Notes: generated by a model from the letters alone, not told the origin. A stretch of DNA of 64,000 bases from an uncultured bacterium (GCA_902802585.1 CADCMR010000013.1:1-64000); one strand, 5' to 3'. Positions 16,619-26,128 are shown, counted from the first letter of the stretch. Made by a program: numbers and translations.

Positions 16619-18907
16619 ATGGAAAACAAACTTCAGCAAATCGGCAGTCGCATTCGCGACATCCGTCAGATCATGGAAATCTCCGAAGAGGAAATGGCCA
16701 GGGTCACGGGCGTCACCGTAGAAGAATACCGGAAGCATGAAGACGGTCTCGTTGAAAGTCCGTTCGCCTTCCTTTACCTCTGCGCGGAGCGGTTCGGTGT
16801 CGATGTAGGTGTGCTCGTCAGCGGCGAATCCCCCAAGCTTTCGTTGTACAACATCACGCGCAAGGGCGGCGGCATGCCGATCAAGCGCCGCGAGGAGCTT
16901 GATTACCGCCACCTCGCGCCCCTGCTCAAGAACCGCAACACCGAGCCGCTGTTCGTCCGCGCCCAGCCGCAGGACGAAGGGTTGCCGATCCACCTCACGA
17001 CGCACCCCGGGCACGAGTTCGACTATGTGCTGTCCGGACGTCTGCGCATCCAGCTCGGCAGCAAGATCGACGTGCTGAACCCCGGCGACAGCGTGCTGCT
17101 CGACTCCAGCCTGCCGCACGGCATGGTCGCCGCCGACGGCAAGCCCTGCGAATTCCTCGCGATCGTCATGTACGGCGAAGGCACCGAGGCTCCGGCGCCC
17201 GCCCCCGCCCCGGTCGCGCACGCCGCCGAGGAATCCGGCTCCGAAGACCGCCTGCTGTACCAGGACTACCTCGACGCCGGGTTCGACGAGAACGGCATCC
17301 TGAACAAAGTCAGCTTCCACTATCCCGACACCTTCAACTTCGCATACGACGTACTCGACCGCCTCGCAGAGAAGACGCCAGACAAGGTCGCGCTCTCCTG
17401 GCTCAGCCGCAACCACGAACACCGCGAATTCACCTTCAAACAGATTTCCGACCTCTCCTGCCAGGCGGCGAACTACCTCGTTTCGCTCGGCATCAAAAAG
17501 GGCGACCGCGTGATGCTGGTGCTGCGCCGCAACTGGCAGTTCTGGATCCTCATCAACGCCCTGCACAGGATCGGGGCGGTGGCGGTCCTCGCGCCGAACC
17601 AGCTCCTCGTCCACGACTTCCAGTACCGTTTCGACAAGGCGACGATCCGCGCGATCATCTGCACCTCGGACGGAGAAGTGCTGGAGCAGGCGGACGCCGC
17701 GGCGAACCTGTGCAAGTCCGTCGAATTCCGCATCTCCACCAACGGATCGCGCCTCGGCTGGCTCGATTTCGATGCCTCGCTCGAACGCTACAGCAACGTC
17801 TTCAAGCGCCCCGAAGGGCTGAAGGCGACCGACCCGATGCTGATGTTCTTCAGCTCCGGCACGACCGGCTACCCGAAGATCGTCACGCACATCTTCTCCT
17901 ACCCGCTCGGACACATTATCACCGCGCGCTGGTGGCACTGCGTGGACCCGAACGGTCTGCACCTCACGATCTCCGACACCGGCTGGGCAAAGTCCATGTG
18001 GGGCAAGCTCTACGGTCAGTGGCTCTGCGAAGCTCCGCTCTTCGTCTACGACTTCGACCGATTCAGCGCCGCCGACATCATGCCGCTCTTCAAGCAGTTC
18101 GGCATCACCACGTTCTGCGCGCCGCCGACCATGTACCGCTTCTTCATCCGCGAAGACCTTTCCCACTACGATTTCTCCTCGCTTAAGCACACCACCATGG
18201 CGGGCGAGGCGCTGAATCCCGAGGTGTTCAACGTCTTCCTGAAGCAGACCGGTCACAAGATGATGGAGGGCTTCGGACAGTCCGAAAGCACCATGATCAT
18301 CGGCAACATCAACGGCATGGAGCCGCATCCCGGCTCCATGGGCAAGCCGTCCCCGATGTACCCGGTCGAACTCTTCGACGCCGACTGCAAGCCCGTCAAG
18401 CAGGGCGAGGTCGGCGAAATCGTCATCAAGGCGGAACCGGGCGAAATCCCCGGACTCTTCGTCGGCTACTACGGCGACGAGGAGGCGACGCACAACGCCT
18501 GGCATGACGGCTATTACCACACCGGCGACACCGCCTGGGTCGACGAGGCGGGCTACTACTGGTACGTCGGACGCACCGACGACCTCATCAAGTCCTCCGG
18601 CTACCGTATCGGTCCGTTCGAGGTTGAAAACGCGATCATGGAGCTGCCCTACGTGCTCGAATGCGCCGTGGTCGGCGTACCCGATCCCACCCGCGGACAG
18701 GTCGTGAAGGCGTACATCGTCCTGACGAAGGACAAACAGCCCAGCGAAGAGCTGAAGAAGGAAATCCAGGACTACGTGAAGAAGAACACCGCGCCGTACA
18801 AGTACCCGCGCAAGATCGACTTCCTCACCGAACTTCCGAAGACCGTCAGCGGCAAGATTCGCCGTTCCGCGCTCCGCCAGCTCGGCGATCAGCCCGTTCA
18901 GAAGTAA
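16619..18907 (+). CDS. HTH-cupin-acyl-CoA synthetase fusion protein
   Basis: 762 residues in three parts. Residues 5-70 are an XRE-type helix-turn-helix. Residues about 105-185 are a cupin (THPGHEFDYVLSGRLRIQLG; LPHGMV). After an Ala/Pro linker (190-203) comes a full AMP-forming acyl-CoA synthetase: P-loop FSSGTTGYPK (411-420), the hinge GRTDDLIKSSGYRIGPFEVE, and Lys746 in TVSGKIRR for adenylation. It activates a carboxylic acid to its CoA thioester; the closest resemblance is to medium-chain/acetyl-type synthetases. The first two parts are those of an XRE-cupin regulator, so the protein may bind DNA or sense its substrate as well as act on it. Terminator directly downstream. Confidence 0.85.
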   Translation: MENKLQQIGSRIRDIRQIMEISEEEMARVTGVTVEEYRKHEDGLVESPFAFLYLCAERFGVDVGVLVSGESPKLSLYNITRKGGGMPIKRREELDYRHLAPLLKNRNTEPLFVRAQPQDEGLPIHLTTHPGHEFDYVLSGRLRIQLGSKIDVLNPGDSVLLDSSLPHGMVAADGKPCEFLAIVMYGEGTEAPAPAPAPVAHAAEESGSEDRLLYQDYLDAGFDENGILNKVSFHYPDTFNFAYDVLDRLAEKTPDKVALSWLSRNHEHREFTFKQISDLSCQAANYLVSLGIKKGDRVMLVLRRNWQFWILINALHRIGAVAVLAPNQLLVHDFQYRFDKATIRAIICTSDGEVLEQADAAANLCKSVEFRISTNGSRLGWLDFDASLERYSNVFKRPEGLKATDPMLMFFSSGTTGYPKIVTHIFSYPLGHIITARWWHCVDPNGLHLTISDTGWAKSMWGKLYGQWLCEAPLFVYDFDRFSAADIMPLFKQFGITTFCAPPTMYRFFIREDLSHYDFSSLKHTTMAGEALNPEVFNVFLKQTGHKMMEGFGQSESTMIIGNINGMEPHPGSMGKPSPMYPVELFDADCKPVKQGEVGEIVIKAEPGEIPGLFVGYYGDEEATHNAWHDGYYHTGDTAWVDEAGYYWYVGRTDDLIKSSGYRIGPFEVENAIMELPYVLECAVVGVPDPTRGQVVKAYIVLTKDKQPSEELKKEIQDYVKKNTAPYKYPRKIDFLTELPKTVSGKIRRSALRQLGDQPVQK

Positions 18908-18953
18908 AACCGGGCGACTGTCCGCCAGTTCAAACGCACATGTTTTTCATGAA

Positions 18954-18989
18954 GCCTGCCCTGCTCAATCCGGGGCAGGCTTTTTCTTT
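18954..18989 (+). terminator. Intrinsic terminator
   Basis: GCCTGCCC (18954-18961) pairs with GGGCAGGC (18973-18980), followed by TTTTTCTTT. Ends the HTH-cupin-ligase transcript. Confidence 0.85.
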
Positions 18990-19098
18990 GTCGGCAGCAC
19001 GGAACTAATGCCGCGATACGAAGGATAAGGCAAACAGGGAAAAAGGCTTTCGGGCACCTCTCCAAACATGTTTCATGATCTTTTTCCCTTTTATTCTG

Positions 19099-19126
19099 TT
19101 GTAAAATCGAAAAAATATGCTACATT
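19099..19126 (+). promoter_or_regulatory. Possible promoter of the binding-protein/permease fusion gene
   Basis: TTGTAA (19099-19104), 16-bp spacer, TACATT (19121-19126). Moderate match; the leader would be about 110 bases. Confidence 0.4.
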
Positions 19127-19243
19127 ATAGGACAAACTGCGCAAGTTCCATGAAACTACACATGCAAGAGCAAAAAACGGGCGGACCGGCACAGCAGAGC
19201 CCCCCAGGTCGCCGCACCCCGTTTCCAATCAATTTGAGGTCTT

Positions 19244-22200
19244 ATGAACAATAAAAAAAATGACTGGGACAATCCGCTCCGCCGGGCGGGCGGAATCCTT
19301 TCCGCGCTTCTCATTCTGTTCACGGCGATTCTGTGCGGCTGCGGAGAAAAGACCACGGACGCGAAACATAAATACATTTCGACGCCGAACGACCTCAACA
19401 ACCAGATATATGTGATCGGCGTCGTGTCCGAGACGAGTTCATGCAAAGAGGCGAAGGAACATTTCCCACGGGCGTCCTTCCGCGAATACGAATCCATTTC
19501 CGACGCTTATCCCGAGCTCGAAAACGGCACGCTCGACGCCATCGCGTATGACCGGCCGGTCCTGGATTACGCCCAGCGCACCCGCGACGTCTTCGTCCTG
19601 CTGCCGGACAACTACGCGGAAGGGCACATCGGGATCGCGGTCCCGACGTCCAAGCCCGAGTTGCTCCAGAACGTGAACGCGTTCCTGCGCGAGTATTTCT
19701 CGTCCGGGCTGTACGACAATATGTACGCCCGCTGGATCAAGTCGAACAATCCGGAAATGCCGCGAATCCAGACGCCCGTCAACCCGTACGGGAAGCTCGT
19801 GGTCGGCACGGAAGACTCGAACGAGCCCATGAATTTCACGGATTCCGACGGATCGCCCGCCGGATTCGACGTCGAGCTGATTTACCGCCTTGCCGCCGCC
19901 CTGAACATGTCCGTGGAAGTCAAAGTGATGCCATACCTCGACCTGTTCACCGCGGTCGAGAAGGAGGCTGTCGACCTCGCCATAGCGTCCATGGACAAGA
20001 TCACCGGGGAAAACAGCCCCATCCTCTTCTCCGAAGACTATATCGACTGCCCGGCTGCGGTCATGACGCGGAAAGCCCTCTACAAGCCGGCCGACGACGC
20101 GCACGGCTTATCCATGAAGACCCCGCAGGAGCTCGCCGGAAGCTATGCGGCGATCCTTGCCGGGTCGAAATACGCGGCGGACTGCAAGGAGATGCTTCCG
20201 GACACAAAATTCGTCCTCGCCGACAGCCTCGAATCCGCCTGCGCTCTGCTCAGTTCGAACAAGATCGACTCCATTCTCATGGAAGAACCGCTGGCGCGGT
20301 CCTGTACCGCGCTGTATCCGGAGCTCCAGGTCGCGTCCGTCATCAAACGGGAAGCATACTCATTCGCGCTTCCGCAGGGATCCCCGCTTTCCCGTGCAAT
20401 CAACCGTGTCATCACCGAGCTGAAGGACACGGGGGAACTCGCGGACTTCGCCGCGAAATGGTGTTCCGCGGAACCGGAAAAACAGGAGTTTGAAAAGCTC
20501 TTCGAACGCGACGACGCCCCGATGGTCAACGGCATCCTCCGTTATGCGACGACCCCCGGCGCCACCCCGCTCTGCTTCATGGGAGGGGACGGAACCATGC
20601 TCGGCATGGAGATTGAGATCATACGCCGTGCCGCACATGAATTCGGCATGGACCTGCAGATCATCCCGGCACGCCGGGAAATGCTGCTAGATCTGCTCCG
20701 GTCCGGGCAAATCGACATGGCAGGCGGCATGCTTGCGCCGGATGCGGAGAACACCGATAACATCGAGTTCTCCGAAGCATACTATGACGGCGGCGCCGCA
20801 CTCGTGACAAACATCCCCCACGACGAATACGTATTCGGCATCACCAGACTCGGACAGCTTGCGGGAAAACGCGTCGGCGTTCTGCCGTTCACATTCGCAG
20901 CGTCGCAGCTCGACGAAAAGCTCCCCGAGGCGGTCCCGTTCTATGCCAGCCAGGAACGCGACCTCTTCTATCTGCTCGGCACGGAAAAAATCGATGCGTT
21001 CATCATCAGCGAGCCGCGCGCCAGGGAATTCCTGCCCAATTATCCGCAGTTCGTCCAGATCCCCGAGTACATCACGAGAGTCGATTACACTTTCTTCTTT
21101 CCCGCCGGGAAAAGGGCTCTTTGCGAGGCGTTTTCGCGCCAGATCCGCGCCATGAAAAAGAACGGCGCGCTGAAAACGATCCAGAACGAATGGCTTTCTC
21201 CTGCAAACGTCAAGGCGGAACTTCCGCAGCAGAACTACGACGCCCCCAACGGCGTTCTCCGGATGGGCGTCGTCATCGACCGCGAGCCCTTCTCCTATCT
21301 CCGCAATGAAAAACTCGTCGGCTACGACCTGGAGACCGCGTTGCGGGTCGCCGCCGCCATGGGCTTCGGAGTGGAATTCGTCCGCCTGAACCAGGACGAT
21401 TTTGAACAGGCGCTCACGGACGGCAGGGCCGATTTCGCGGCATCAGAGCTGGTTGCCAGGACTACTTCGTCCGGCAGGCTCGTTTATTCCGAACCGCACT
21501 ACAACGGCGGACTGATCGCCGTCGTGCCGGACAAATCGAAAGCGCAACGGGTGCACATGGCGCTGATCCCGCAGATCAGGTTCTTCCTGAAGGAACAGGC
21601 GTTCAGCCTGCATCGTTCGCTCTGGAAAGACAACCACATGCGCCAGATCCTCGGCGGATTCAAGATTACGCTCATCATCGCGGTTTCCGCGGTCTTCTGC
21701 GGTTCGATCCTCGGGATCCCGCTGTGCATGCTCCGTCAGTCGAAACGCAAAGGCGCCTCAATCCCCGCGAATATCGTCTGCGCGCTTTTCTACAACATTC
21801 CGATCCTCATCCTTCTCATGGGGCTCTACTACGTGCTCTTCCGCAGGTTCGGATTCAGCCCTCTGTCCGCCGCCATCACCATCTTCATCCTCCGGTTCAT
21901 GGCGTCCTCCTGCCGTCTCTACATGACCGCGCTCGACTACATCGGAGGGGTGCAGATAGATGCCGCACGCGCCCTGTGCCTCCGCAAATTCACGTTCTTC
22001 CGCAGGATCGTTCTCCCGCAGGCAGCCGCCTTCCTGGCGAAGCCGTTCCGTGAGGAAATCATCCGGCTGGTCGAGCTGACCACGGTCGTCGGATACGTTT
22101 CCGTCTGGGACCTCACGAAGGTGGTCGACTGGATCCGCGCCCGCACATACGAATCCTTCTTCCCCATCGCCTTCGCCACGCTGCTTTATTTCATCCTTTC

Positions 22201-22294
22201 CATATCCCTGATCGCCGTCATTTCCTTCCTCAGCAAAAGGTTCGAGGCATCCATACAGAAACAGAAAACGGAAACCATGCGCACTCTGGACTGA
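19244..22294 (+). CDS. Multi-domain solute-binding protein fused to an ABC permease (polar amino acid type)
   Basis: 1016 residues. A signal/anchor ends near LCGC (Cys33). There follow a partial family-3 solute-binding domain (about 40-160) and three further ones (about 178-410, 430-640, 655-775), each opening with a GKLVVGTEDSNEPM-type strand and containing a GFDVEL/GYDLET-type helix. A permease of HisM/GlnP type fills about 800-1005, with membrane helices and the coupling motif DAARALCLRKFTFFRRIVLP. Fused binding-permease proteins are known for amino acid ABC importers, but four binding modules is many. No ABC ATPase gene is adjacent, so it must borrow one. Substrate: probably amino acids, unproven. 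Confidence 0.82.
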   Translation: MNNKKNDWDNPLRRAGGILSALLILFTAILCGCGEKTTDAKHKYISTPNDLNNQIYVIGVVSETSSCKEAKEHFPRASFREYESISDAYPELENGTLDAIAYDRPVLDYAQRTRDVFVLLPDNYAEGHIGIAVPTSKPELLQNVNAFLREYFSSGLYDNMYARWIKSNNPEMPRIQTPVNPYGKLVVGTEDSNEPMNFTDSDGSPAGFDVELIYRLAAALNMSVEVKVMPYLDLFTAVEKEAVDLAIASMDKITGENSPILFSEDYIDCPAAVMTRKALYKPADDAHGLSMKTPQELAGSYAAILAGSKYAADCKEMLPDTKFVLADSLESACALLSSNKIDSILMEEPLARSCTALYPELQVASVIKREAYSFALPQGSPLSRAINRVITELKDTGELADFAAKWCSAEPEKQEFEKLFERDDAPMVNGILRYATTPGATPLCFMGGDGTMLGMEIEIIRRAAHEFGMDLQIIPARREMLLDLLRSGQIDMAGGMLAPDAENTDNIEFSEAYYDGGAALVTNIPHDEYVFGITRLGQLAGKRVGVLPFTFAASQLDEKLPEAVPFYASQERDLFYLLGTEKIDAFIISEPRAREFLPNYPQFVQIPEYITRVDYTFFFPAGKRALCEAFSRQIRAMKKNGALKTIQNEWLSPANVKAELPQQNYDAPNGVLRMGVVIDREPFSYLRNEKLVGYDLETALRVAAAMGFGVEFVRLNQDDFEQALTDGRADFAASELVARTTSSGRLVYSEPHYNGGLIAVVPDKSKAQRVHMALIPQIRFFLKEQAFSLHRSLWKDNHMRQILGGFKITLIIAVSAVFCGSILGIPLCMLRQSKRKGASIPANIVCALFYNIPILILLMGLYYVLFRRFGFSPLSAAITIFILRFMASSCRLYMTALDYIGGVQIDAARALCLRKFTFFRRIVLPQAAAFLAKPFREEIIRLVELTTVVGYVSVWDLTKVVDWIRARTYESFFPIAFATLLYFILSISLIAVISFLSKRFEASIQKQKTETMRTLD

Positions 22295-22351
22295 CGGCTT
22301 CGCGGACCGTTCCGGACCGCAGGACGAAAGAACTAAAAAAGAGACCTGAAG

Positions 22352-23401
22352 ATGAGACCACGTTCCAATCGCCCGTCCCGCCCGGGGCGGAGACCATTCC
22401 GAAAATACGTCCAGCACAAGTTCAAACAGCCCCCGGAACAGGTTCCCGCCCGGCTGCATGTCATCCTGGCGCGCGAAGCGCCGAAGGCTGTCGTCTTCCG
22501 GCGCGGTCCGTCCGGACAGGTCTGCACGCTCGGATGGGACCTGGAGACCGACACGTTCACCATGGGGCAGTGGCTAAAGGGACGCATCTACGAGTACCGC
22601 AGCGACCTTTCGCCCAACGGCGAATCCATGATCTATTTCGCCACCGATTTCCGCCGCCCGGACAAAATCCTGGAATATACGGAAAAACTCCGTGAAGACA
22701 CGTTCGGTCCACGCCCGGAGGCCTACGACGCCTACTCAAGGCAGATGCAGGAAATCCGCCAGAGCCGCGATGGGGAAATCGGACGTTTCGCAAACTCGCC
22801 GGAGGCATCCTCGCCCAGCTGGACCGCCATTTCCCGCGCCCCCTACCTGAAAGCGCTCGACCTGTGGTTCAACGGGACCGCATGGAACGGCGGCGGTCTC
22901 TTCCTGGACAACAGAAATGTCTGGCTCAACACCCCCTCCCCCGCGATCGCCGTCCCGTACTGCGCACGTTCCGGCAGCGGATTCGACGTCTCGCAGGAAT
23001 TTCCGTTCAGCACGTATTTCGGAGGCGAATGCCCCGGCGTCTACTGCCACCGCCTCGTCCGCGACGGCTGGACCGAAAAACACCAGTCCGAAAGCTCCGT
23101 CGTCTACGAAAAACCCCTCGCGTTCGGCTGGGCGCTACAGAAACTCTTCGTCAGCGGACGCCCCGGAAACGCCGGATACGGCTGCTACTGGGAACGCCAC
23201 CGCATCATCCATCCCGAACGCCGCCTGAAAATCGACGGCTCCGGCTGGCGCTGGGCGGACTACGACGCCCCCCGCAACCGCATCCTCTACGCGAAAAACG
23301 GCATCCTCTTCTCGCTCCCCGTCGCAGCCGATTTCGGCACGCCGGTCATGCTCAAAAACTTCAACGGCATGAAATTCGAGGCCGTCAAAGCGCCATACTG
23401 A
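22352..23401 (+). CDS. Conserved hypothetical protein, beta-rich
   Basis: 349 residues. A basic N-terminus (RPRSNRPSRPGRRPFRKY) precedes a domain with PARLHVILAREAPKAVVFRR, then QWLKGRIYEYRSDLSPNGES and repeated Trp/Gly strands that look like beta-propeller blades (for example WRWADYDAPRNRILYAKNGI). I recall uncharacterised homologues with the same opening in planctomycete-like genomes but know no function. No signal peptide. It follows the ABC fusion gene by 57 bases and may be co-transcribed. The codon usage is ordinary for this genome. Confidence 0.6.
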   Translation: MRPRSNRPSRPGRRPFRKYVQHKFKQPPEQVPARLHVILAREAPKAVVFRRGPSGQVCTLGWDLETDTFTMGQWLKGRIYEYRSDLSPNGESMIYFATDFRRPDKILEYTEKLREDTFGPRPEAYDAYSRQMQEIRQSRDGEIGRFANSPEASSPSWTAISRAPYLKALDLWFNGTAWNGGGLFLDNRNVWLNTPSPAIAVPYCARSGSGFDVSQEFPFSTYFGGECPGVYCHRLVRDGWTEKHQSESSVVYEKPLAFGWALQKLFVSGRPGNAGYGCYWERHRIIHPERRLKIDGSGWRWADYDAPRNRILYAKNGILFSLPVAADFGTPVMLKNFNGMKFEAVKAPY

Positions 23402-23429
23402 ACCTTTTTCAACAGAAACGAGGCATCCT

Positions 23430-23879
23430 ATGACTGACCGTTCCGAAGAAGCGAAAAACAATTTCCTCGCAGGTATGAACTGCGCCCAGGCTGTCCTCTG
23501 CGCCTTCCGCGACCGCTGCGGACTTGACCTCGACACAGCACTGAAACTCGCCTCCGGTTTCGGCGGCGGGCTCGCGCGCCAGCGTGAAGTCTGCGGCGCG
23601 ATCTCCGGAATATGCATGGCCGCCGACCTGATCCGCGGACCCGGCGAAGGCGCGGACAAGACCGCGAAGGACGAACACTACGCGTTCATCCGCGAACTCT
23701 GCGACGCCTTTCGCGCGGAGACCGGCTCCATCGTCTGCCGCGAACTCCTCGGACTCGCCCCGCGCCAGAGCGATCCGCCCGTCTCCGAAGCGCGCACCCC
23801 AGCCTATTACAAGAAGCGTCCCTGCGCCGAGCTCGTCGCGCTTGCCGCGAAAATCCTTTCCGAGCATCTCCCGGAATAG
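23430..23879 (+). CDS. C-GCAxxG-C-C family redox-type protein
   Basis: 149 residues. The spaced cysteine pattern of this family is present: MNCAQAVLCAF (Cys18, Cys24), Cys30, VCGAISGIC (Cys55, Cys62) and later REL.C and VC.ELL segments, with the FGGGLARQ loop. Members are small cytoplasmic proteins proposed to be redox-active or cofactor-binding; the biochemical role is unsettled. The ATG lies 28 bases after the previous stop, with GAGGCATCCT upstream, so the two genes may form a unit. Ends before a repeat-containing intergenic region. Confidence 0.8.
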   Translation: MTDRSEEAKNNFLAGMNCAQAVLCAFRDRCGLDLDTALKLASGFGGGLARQREVCGAISGICMAADLIRGPGEGADKTAKDEHYAFIRELCDAFRAETGSIVCRELLGLAPRQSDPPVSEARTPAYYKKRPCAELVALAAKILSEHLPE

Positions 23880-23934
23880 GATATTTTTCCGTGCCCGAGC
23901 GTAAGCCGGGCACTATCGCAGCACCCTTTGGGGT

Positions 23935-24078
23935 GTGCCGTCGCGAAGCAAGGCACTGCCCAAGTCAAGGACTTGTCCTTGTGCGCAAGCCTAGCCAGGC
24001 GCTACGCTGTGAAAAACTTCTCCTCCGTGCCGTCGCGAAGCAAGGCACTGCCCAAGTCAAGGACTTGTCCTTGTGCGC
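23935..24078. repeat. 52-bp direct repeat, two copies, with nested palindromes
   Basis: 23935-23986 and 24027-24078 are identical (52 bp), 92 bp apart. Each contains CAAGGACTTGTCCTTG, a 7-bp perfect palindrome, overlapping AAGTCAAGGACTT, which forms an alternative 5-bp stem. They lie in the 360-base gap between the Cys-motif gene and the AIDA/FG-GAP gene, before the latter's promoter. No coding frame is supported here. Confidence 0.8.
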
Positions 24079-24154
24079 GAGCGGAGCCGCGCACACCCCA
24101 CGTGAATGGCTTGCCTCCCCCTCCCCGAATTTTCTTATATTTTTGGAAAACCGT

Positions 24155-24182
24155 TTGTTTTTTGGGGATTCCGTGCTATAGT
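24155..24182 (+). promoter_or_regulatory. Promoter of the AIDA/FG-GAP protein gene
   Basis: TTGTTT (24155-24160), 16-bp spacer, TATAGT (24177-24182). Confidence 0.6.
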
Positions 24183-24239
24183 ATTGGCTATTTTTAATTC
24201 AACCCTCATTTGACGACACCAACGAAAGGTCTTATTTCC

Positions 24240-25913
24240 ATGTCCGAATATTATGTTTCCAGCGGCGTGACCAGTTCCGGGAAAATCCTGAACGAGAGCG
24301 ATATCATGCATGTCTTCTCCGGCGGCACGGCGGTCGACACCACCGTCAATGAAAACGGCGAACTTTATGCTTACGAAGGCGGCGGGATCGTTAAAACCAC
24401 GGTCAACGCGATGGGCTGGGCCGAACTTGTCGGCGGAACGGCAATCAATACCACTGTCATGGGGGAAGGATGGTTTGAGGTTTCCTCCGACGGCTTTGCG
24501 GAACGCACCGTCGTCAGCTCCGCCGGCATAGCCGAGACACAAACCGGCGGCGGAATCTTCCTGAACACGACAGTTTTCGGCACGCTCAGGATCGGATTCG
24601 GCGGCGTGGCGTTCAACACAGAGGCGTACAATGGCGCCGTCATCATCGCGAAAGGCGGCATGCTCACCGGGTCCGTGAGCGTCTATGGCGACTCGTATGT
24701 GGTCCTGGACAAAGGCGCCCTTCTGGATTTCGACATCTCCGAACAAAAGCCATCCGCTTACCCGCTCATCAACGACATGAACTTCTTCTCCCTCCCCGAG
24801 GACGGCTATTCCTCGATCGACTGCTACCTCACGGTCTCCAGCGGACAGAAGAACGGCACGTACACGCTCGCCGAGGGCGCGGGGGAATTCAACGGGACGC
24901 TCTATGTGAACGACACGGCCGGAACCGGGTACGACTATATCTCGGTAGGTCAGACGAAAACAATCAACGGCGCGACCTACAGCCTGATACGCGCGGGCGG
25001 TACGCTCAGCCTCTCGATCGAGGGCAGCACGGAAGCGCCCGAATATCTCACCGGATGCTTCGCGGGCGGGATCCAGTCGATGCTGGCAAAACAATTCGGC
25101 AACACAGTCACGGTCTACCGCGAAGGATCCACCTGGGGCACGGGGCTCTCGCTTGATCCGGGCTGGTGCGTCGTCGGTTCGGGCGACTTCAACGGCGACG
25201 GACGCGACGACTTCCTTCGCCTGAACGGCGAGGGCTACGTGGTCGGCGAAATGGCGAACGCCAACGGCACGTTCTCCCCGAAAGTCCTGAACCTGAAGGA
25301 CAACGGCTGGGAGATCCTCGGCACCGGCGACTTCAACGGAAACGGGACCTGCGACGTGCTGGTCGCGAACCCGACCGGGGCGTCTTCGACCGTCGGTCTG
25401 CTCGGATACTGGGAAGGCGGTACGACCTGGACGCTCATCAACGGGTATTCCGCCGAATGGGAATGCGTCTCCACGGGCGACTTCAACGGCGACGGCAAAT
25501 GCGACATGCTCTGGCGCAACAGCTTCGTCGGCGCGGGAGGGCTCACCTACAACGCCTACTGCACATGGATCGTGGACAATCCGGTCGACTGGCGCATGGT
25601 CAGCGTGTCCAACCCGGACGAATGGGATTTCCTCTGCTCCGGCGACTTCGACGGCAACGGCTCGCACGACATCGCCATGATCAACGGCGAGGGCATGGTC
25701 GGCATCTGGGGCGTCTCCGACGGTTACCTCAGCTCGTGGTCCATCCTCAGCGCCGTCAACACCGCCGAGTGGACGCTCGCCGGCGTCGGCGACTTCAACG
25801 CCGACGGCACCGACGACATCGCATGGGTCAACACCGACACCGGACTGGTCGGCTACTGGCAGATCAACGACAAGGAGCTCACCACCTGGACCAATATCGC
25901 AACGATCTCCTGA
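24240..25913 (+). CDS. AIDA-like repeat and FG-GAP/VCBS repeat surface protein
   Basis: 557 residues. The N-terminal half (about 1-190) is a run of beta-helix repeats of the AIDA/autotransporter passenger type (VFSGGTAVDTTVNENGELYA; LVGGTAINTTVMGEGWFEV). The C-terminal half has five FG-GAP-like calcium-binding blades: GDFNGDGRDD, GDFNGNGTCD, GDFNGDGKCD, GDFDGNGSHD and GDFNADGTDD. The fold says surface or extracellular, yet no signal peptide and no outer-membrane barrel is visible. The N-terminus opens directly MSEYYVSSGVTSSGKIL, so export must use a non-standard route or the call is incomplete. AAAGG lies upstream of 24240; an earlier in-frame ATG at 24210 is less likely. Confidence 0.8.
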   Translation: MSEYYVSSGVTSSGKILNESDIMHVFSGGTAVDTTVNENGELYAYEGGGIVKTTVNAMGWAELVGGTAINTTVMGEGWFEVSSDGFAERTVVSSAGIAETQTGGGIFLNTTVFGTLRIGFGGVAFNTEAYNGAVIIAKGGMLTGSVSVYGDSYVVLDKGALLDFDISEQKPSAYPLINDMNFFSLPEDGYSSIDCYLTVSSGQKNGTYTLAEGAGEFNGTLYVNDTAGTGYDYISVGQTKTINGATYSLIRAGGTLSLSIEGSTEAPEYLTGCFAGGIQSMLAKQFGNTVTVYREGSTWGTGLSLDPGWCVVGSGDFNGDGRDDFLRLNGEGYVVGEMANANGTFSPKVLNLKDNGWEILGTGDFNGNGTCDVLVANPTGASSTVGLLGYWEGGTTWTLINGYSAEWECVSTGDFNGDGKCDMLWRNSFVGAGGLTYNAYCTWIVDNPVDWRMVSVSNPDEWDFLCSGDFDGNGSHDIAMINGEGMVGIWGVSDGYLSSWSILSAVNTAEWTLAGVGDFNADGTDDIAWVNTDTGLVGYWQINDKELTTWTNIATIS

Positions 25914-25945
25914 TCCGCGATCCGCTTTCGCGGAAAACTTTCACA

Positions 25946-25987
25946 CCGCCCCGCCGAACACACCGGGCGACGGGGCGGCGCTTTTTT
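25946..25987 (+). terminator. Intrinsic terminator
   Basis: CCGCCCCG (25946-25953) pairs with CGGGGCGG (25971-25978), then CGCTTTTTT. Confidence 0.8.
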
Positions 25988-26041
25988 CCGGCATGTTATT
26001 TTGCATTTCGGCGGTTTTTTCGGGAAAAAATCACTTCCGGC

Positions 26042-26069
26042 TTGCATTTTCGGCAAAATGATGTATAGT
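26042..26069 (+). promoter_or_regulatory. Promoter of the small basic protein gene
   Basis: TTGCAT (26042-26047), 16-bp spacer, TATAGT (26064-26069). Confidence 0.7.
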
Positions 26070-26128
26070 ATTTAGTTATTTTGACGCGAAACACATACAA
26101 CACATAACAGATATCACGGAGATTTGAA

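Noticed and set aside
23612-24181. 189-residue plus-strand open frame overlapping the Cys-motif gene
   Set aside because: Frame-shifted shadow that runs through the 52-bp repeats; Arg-rich, no start signal.
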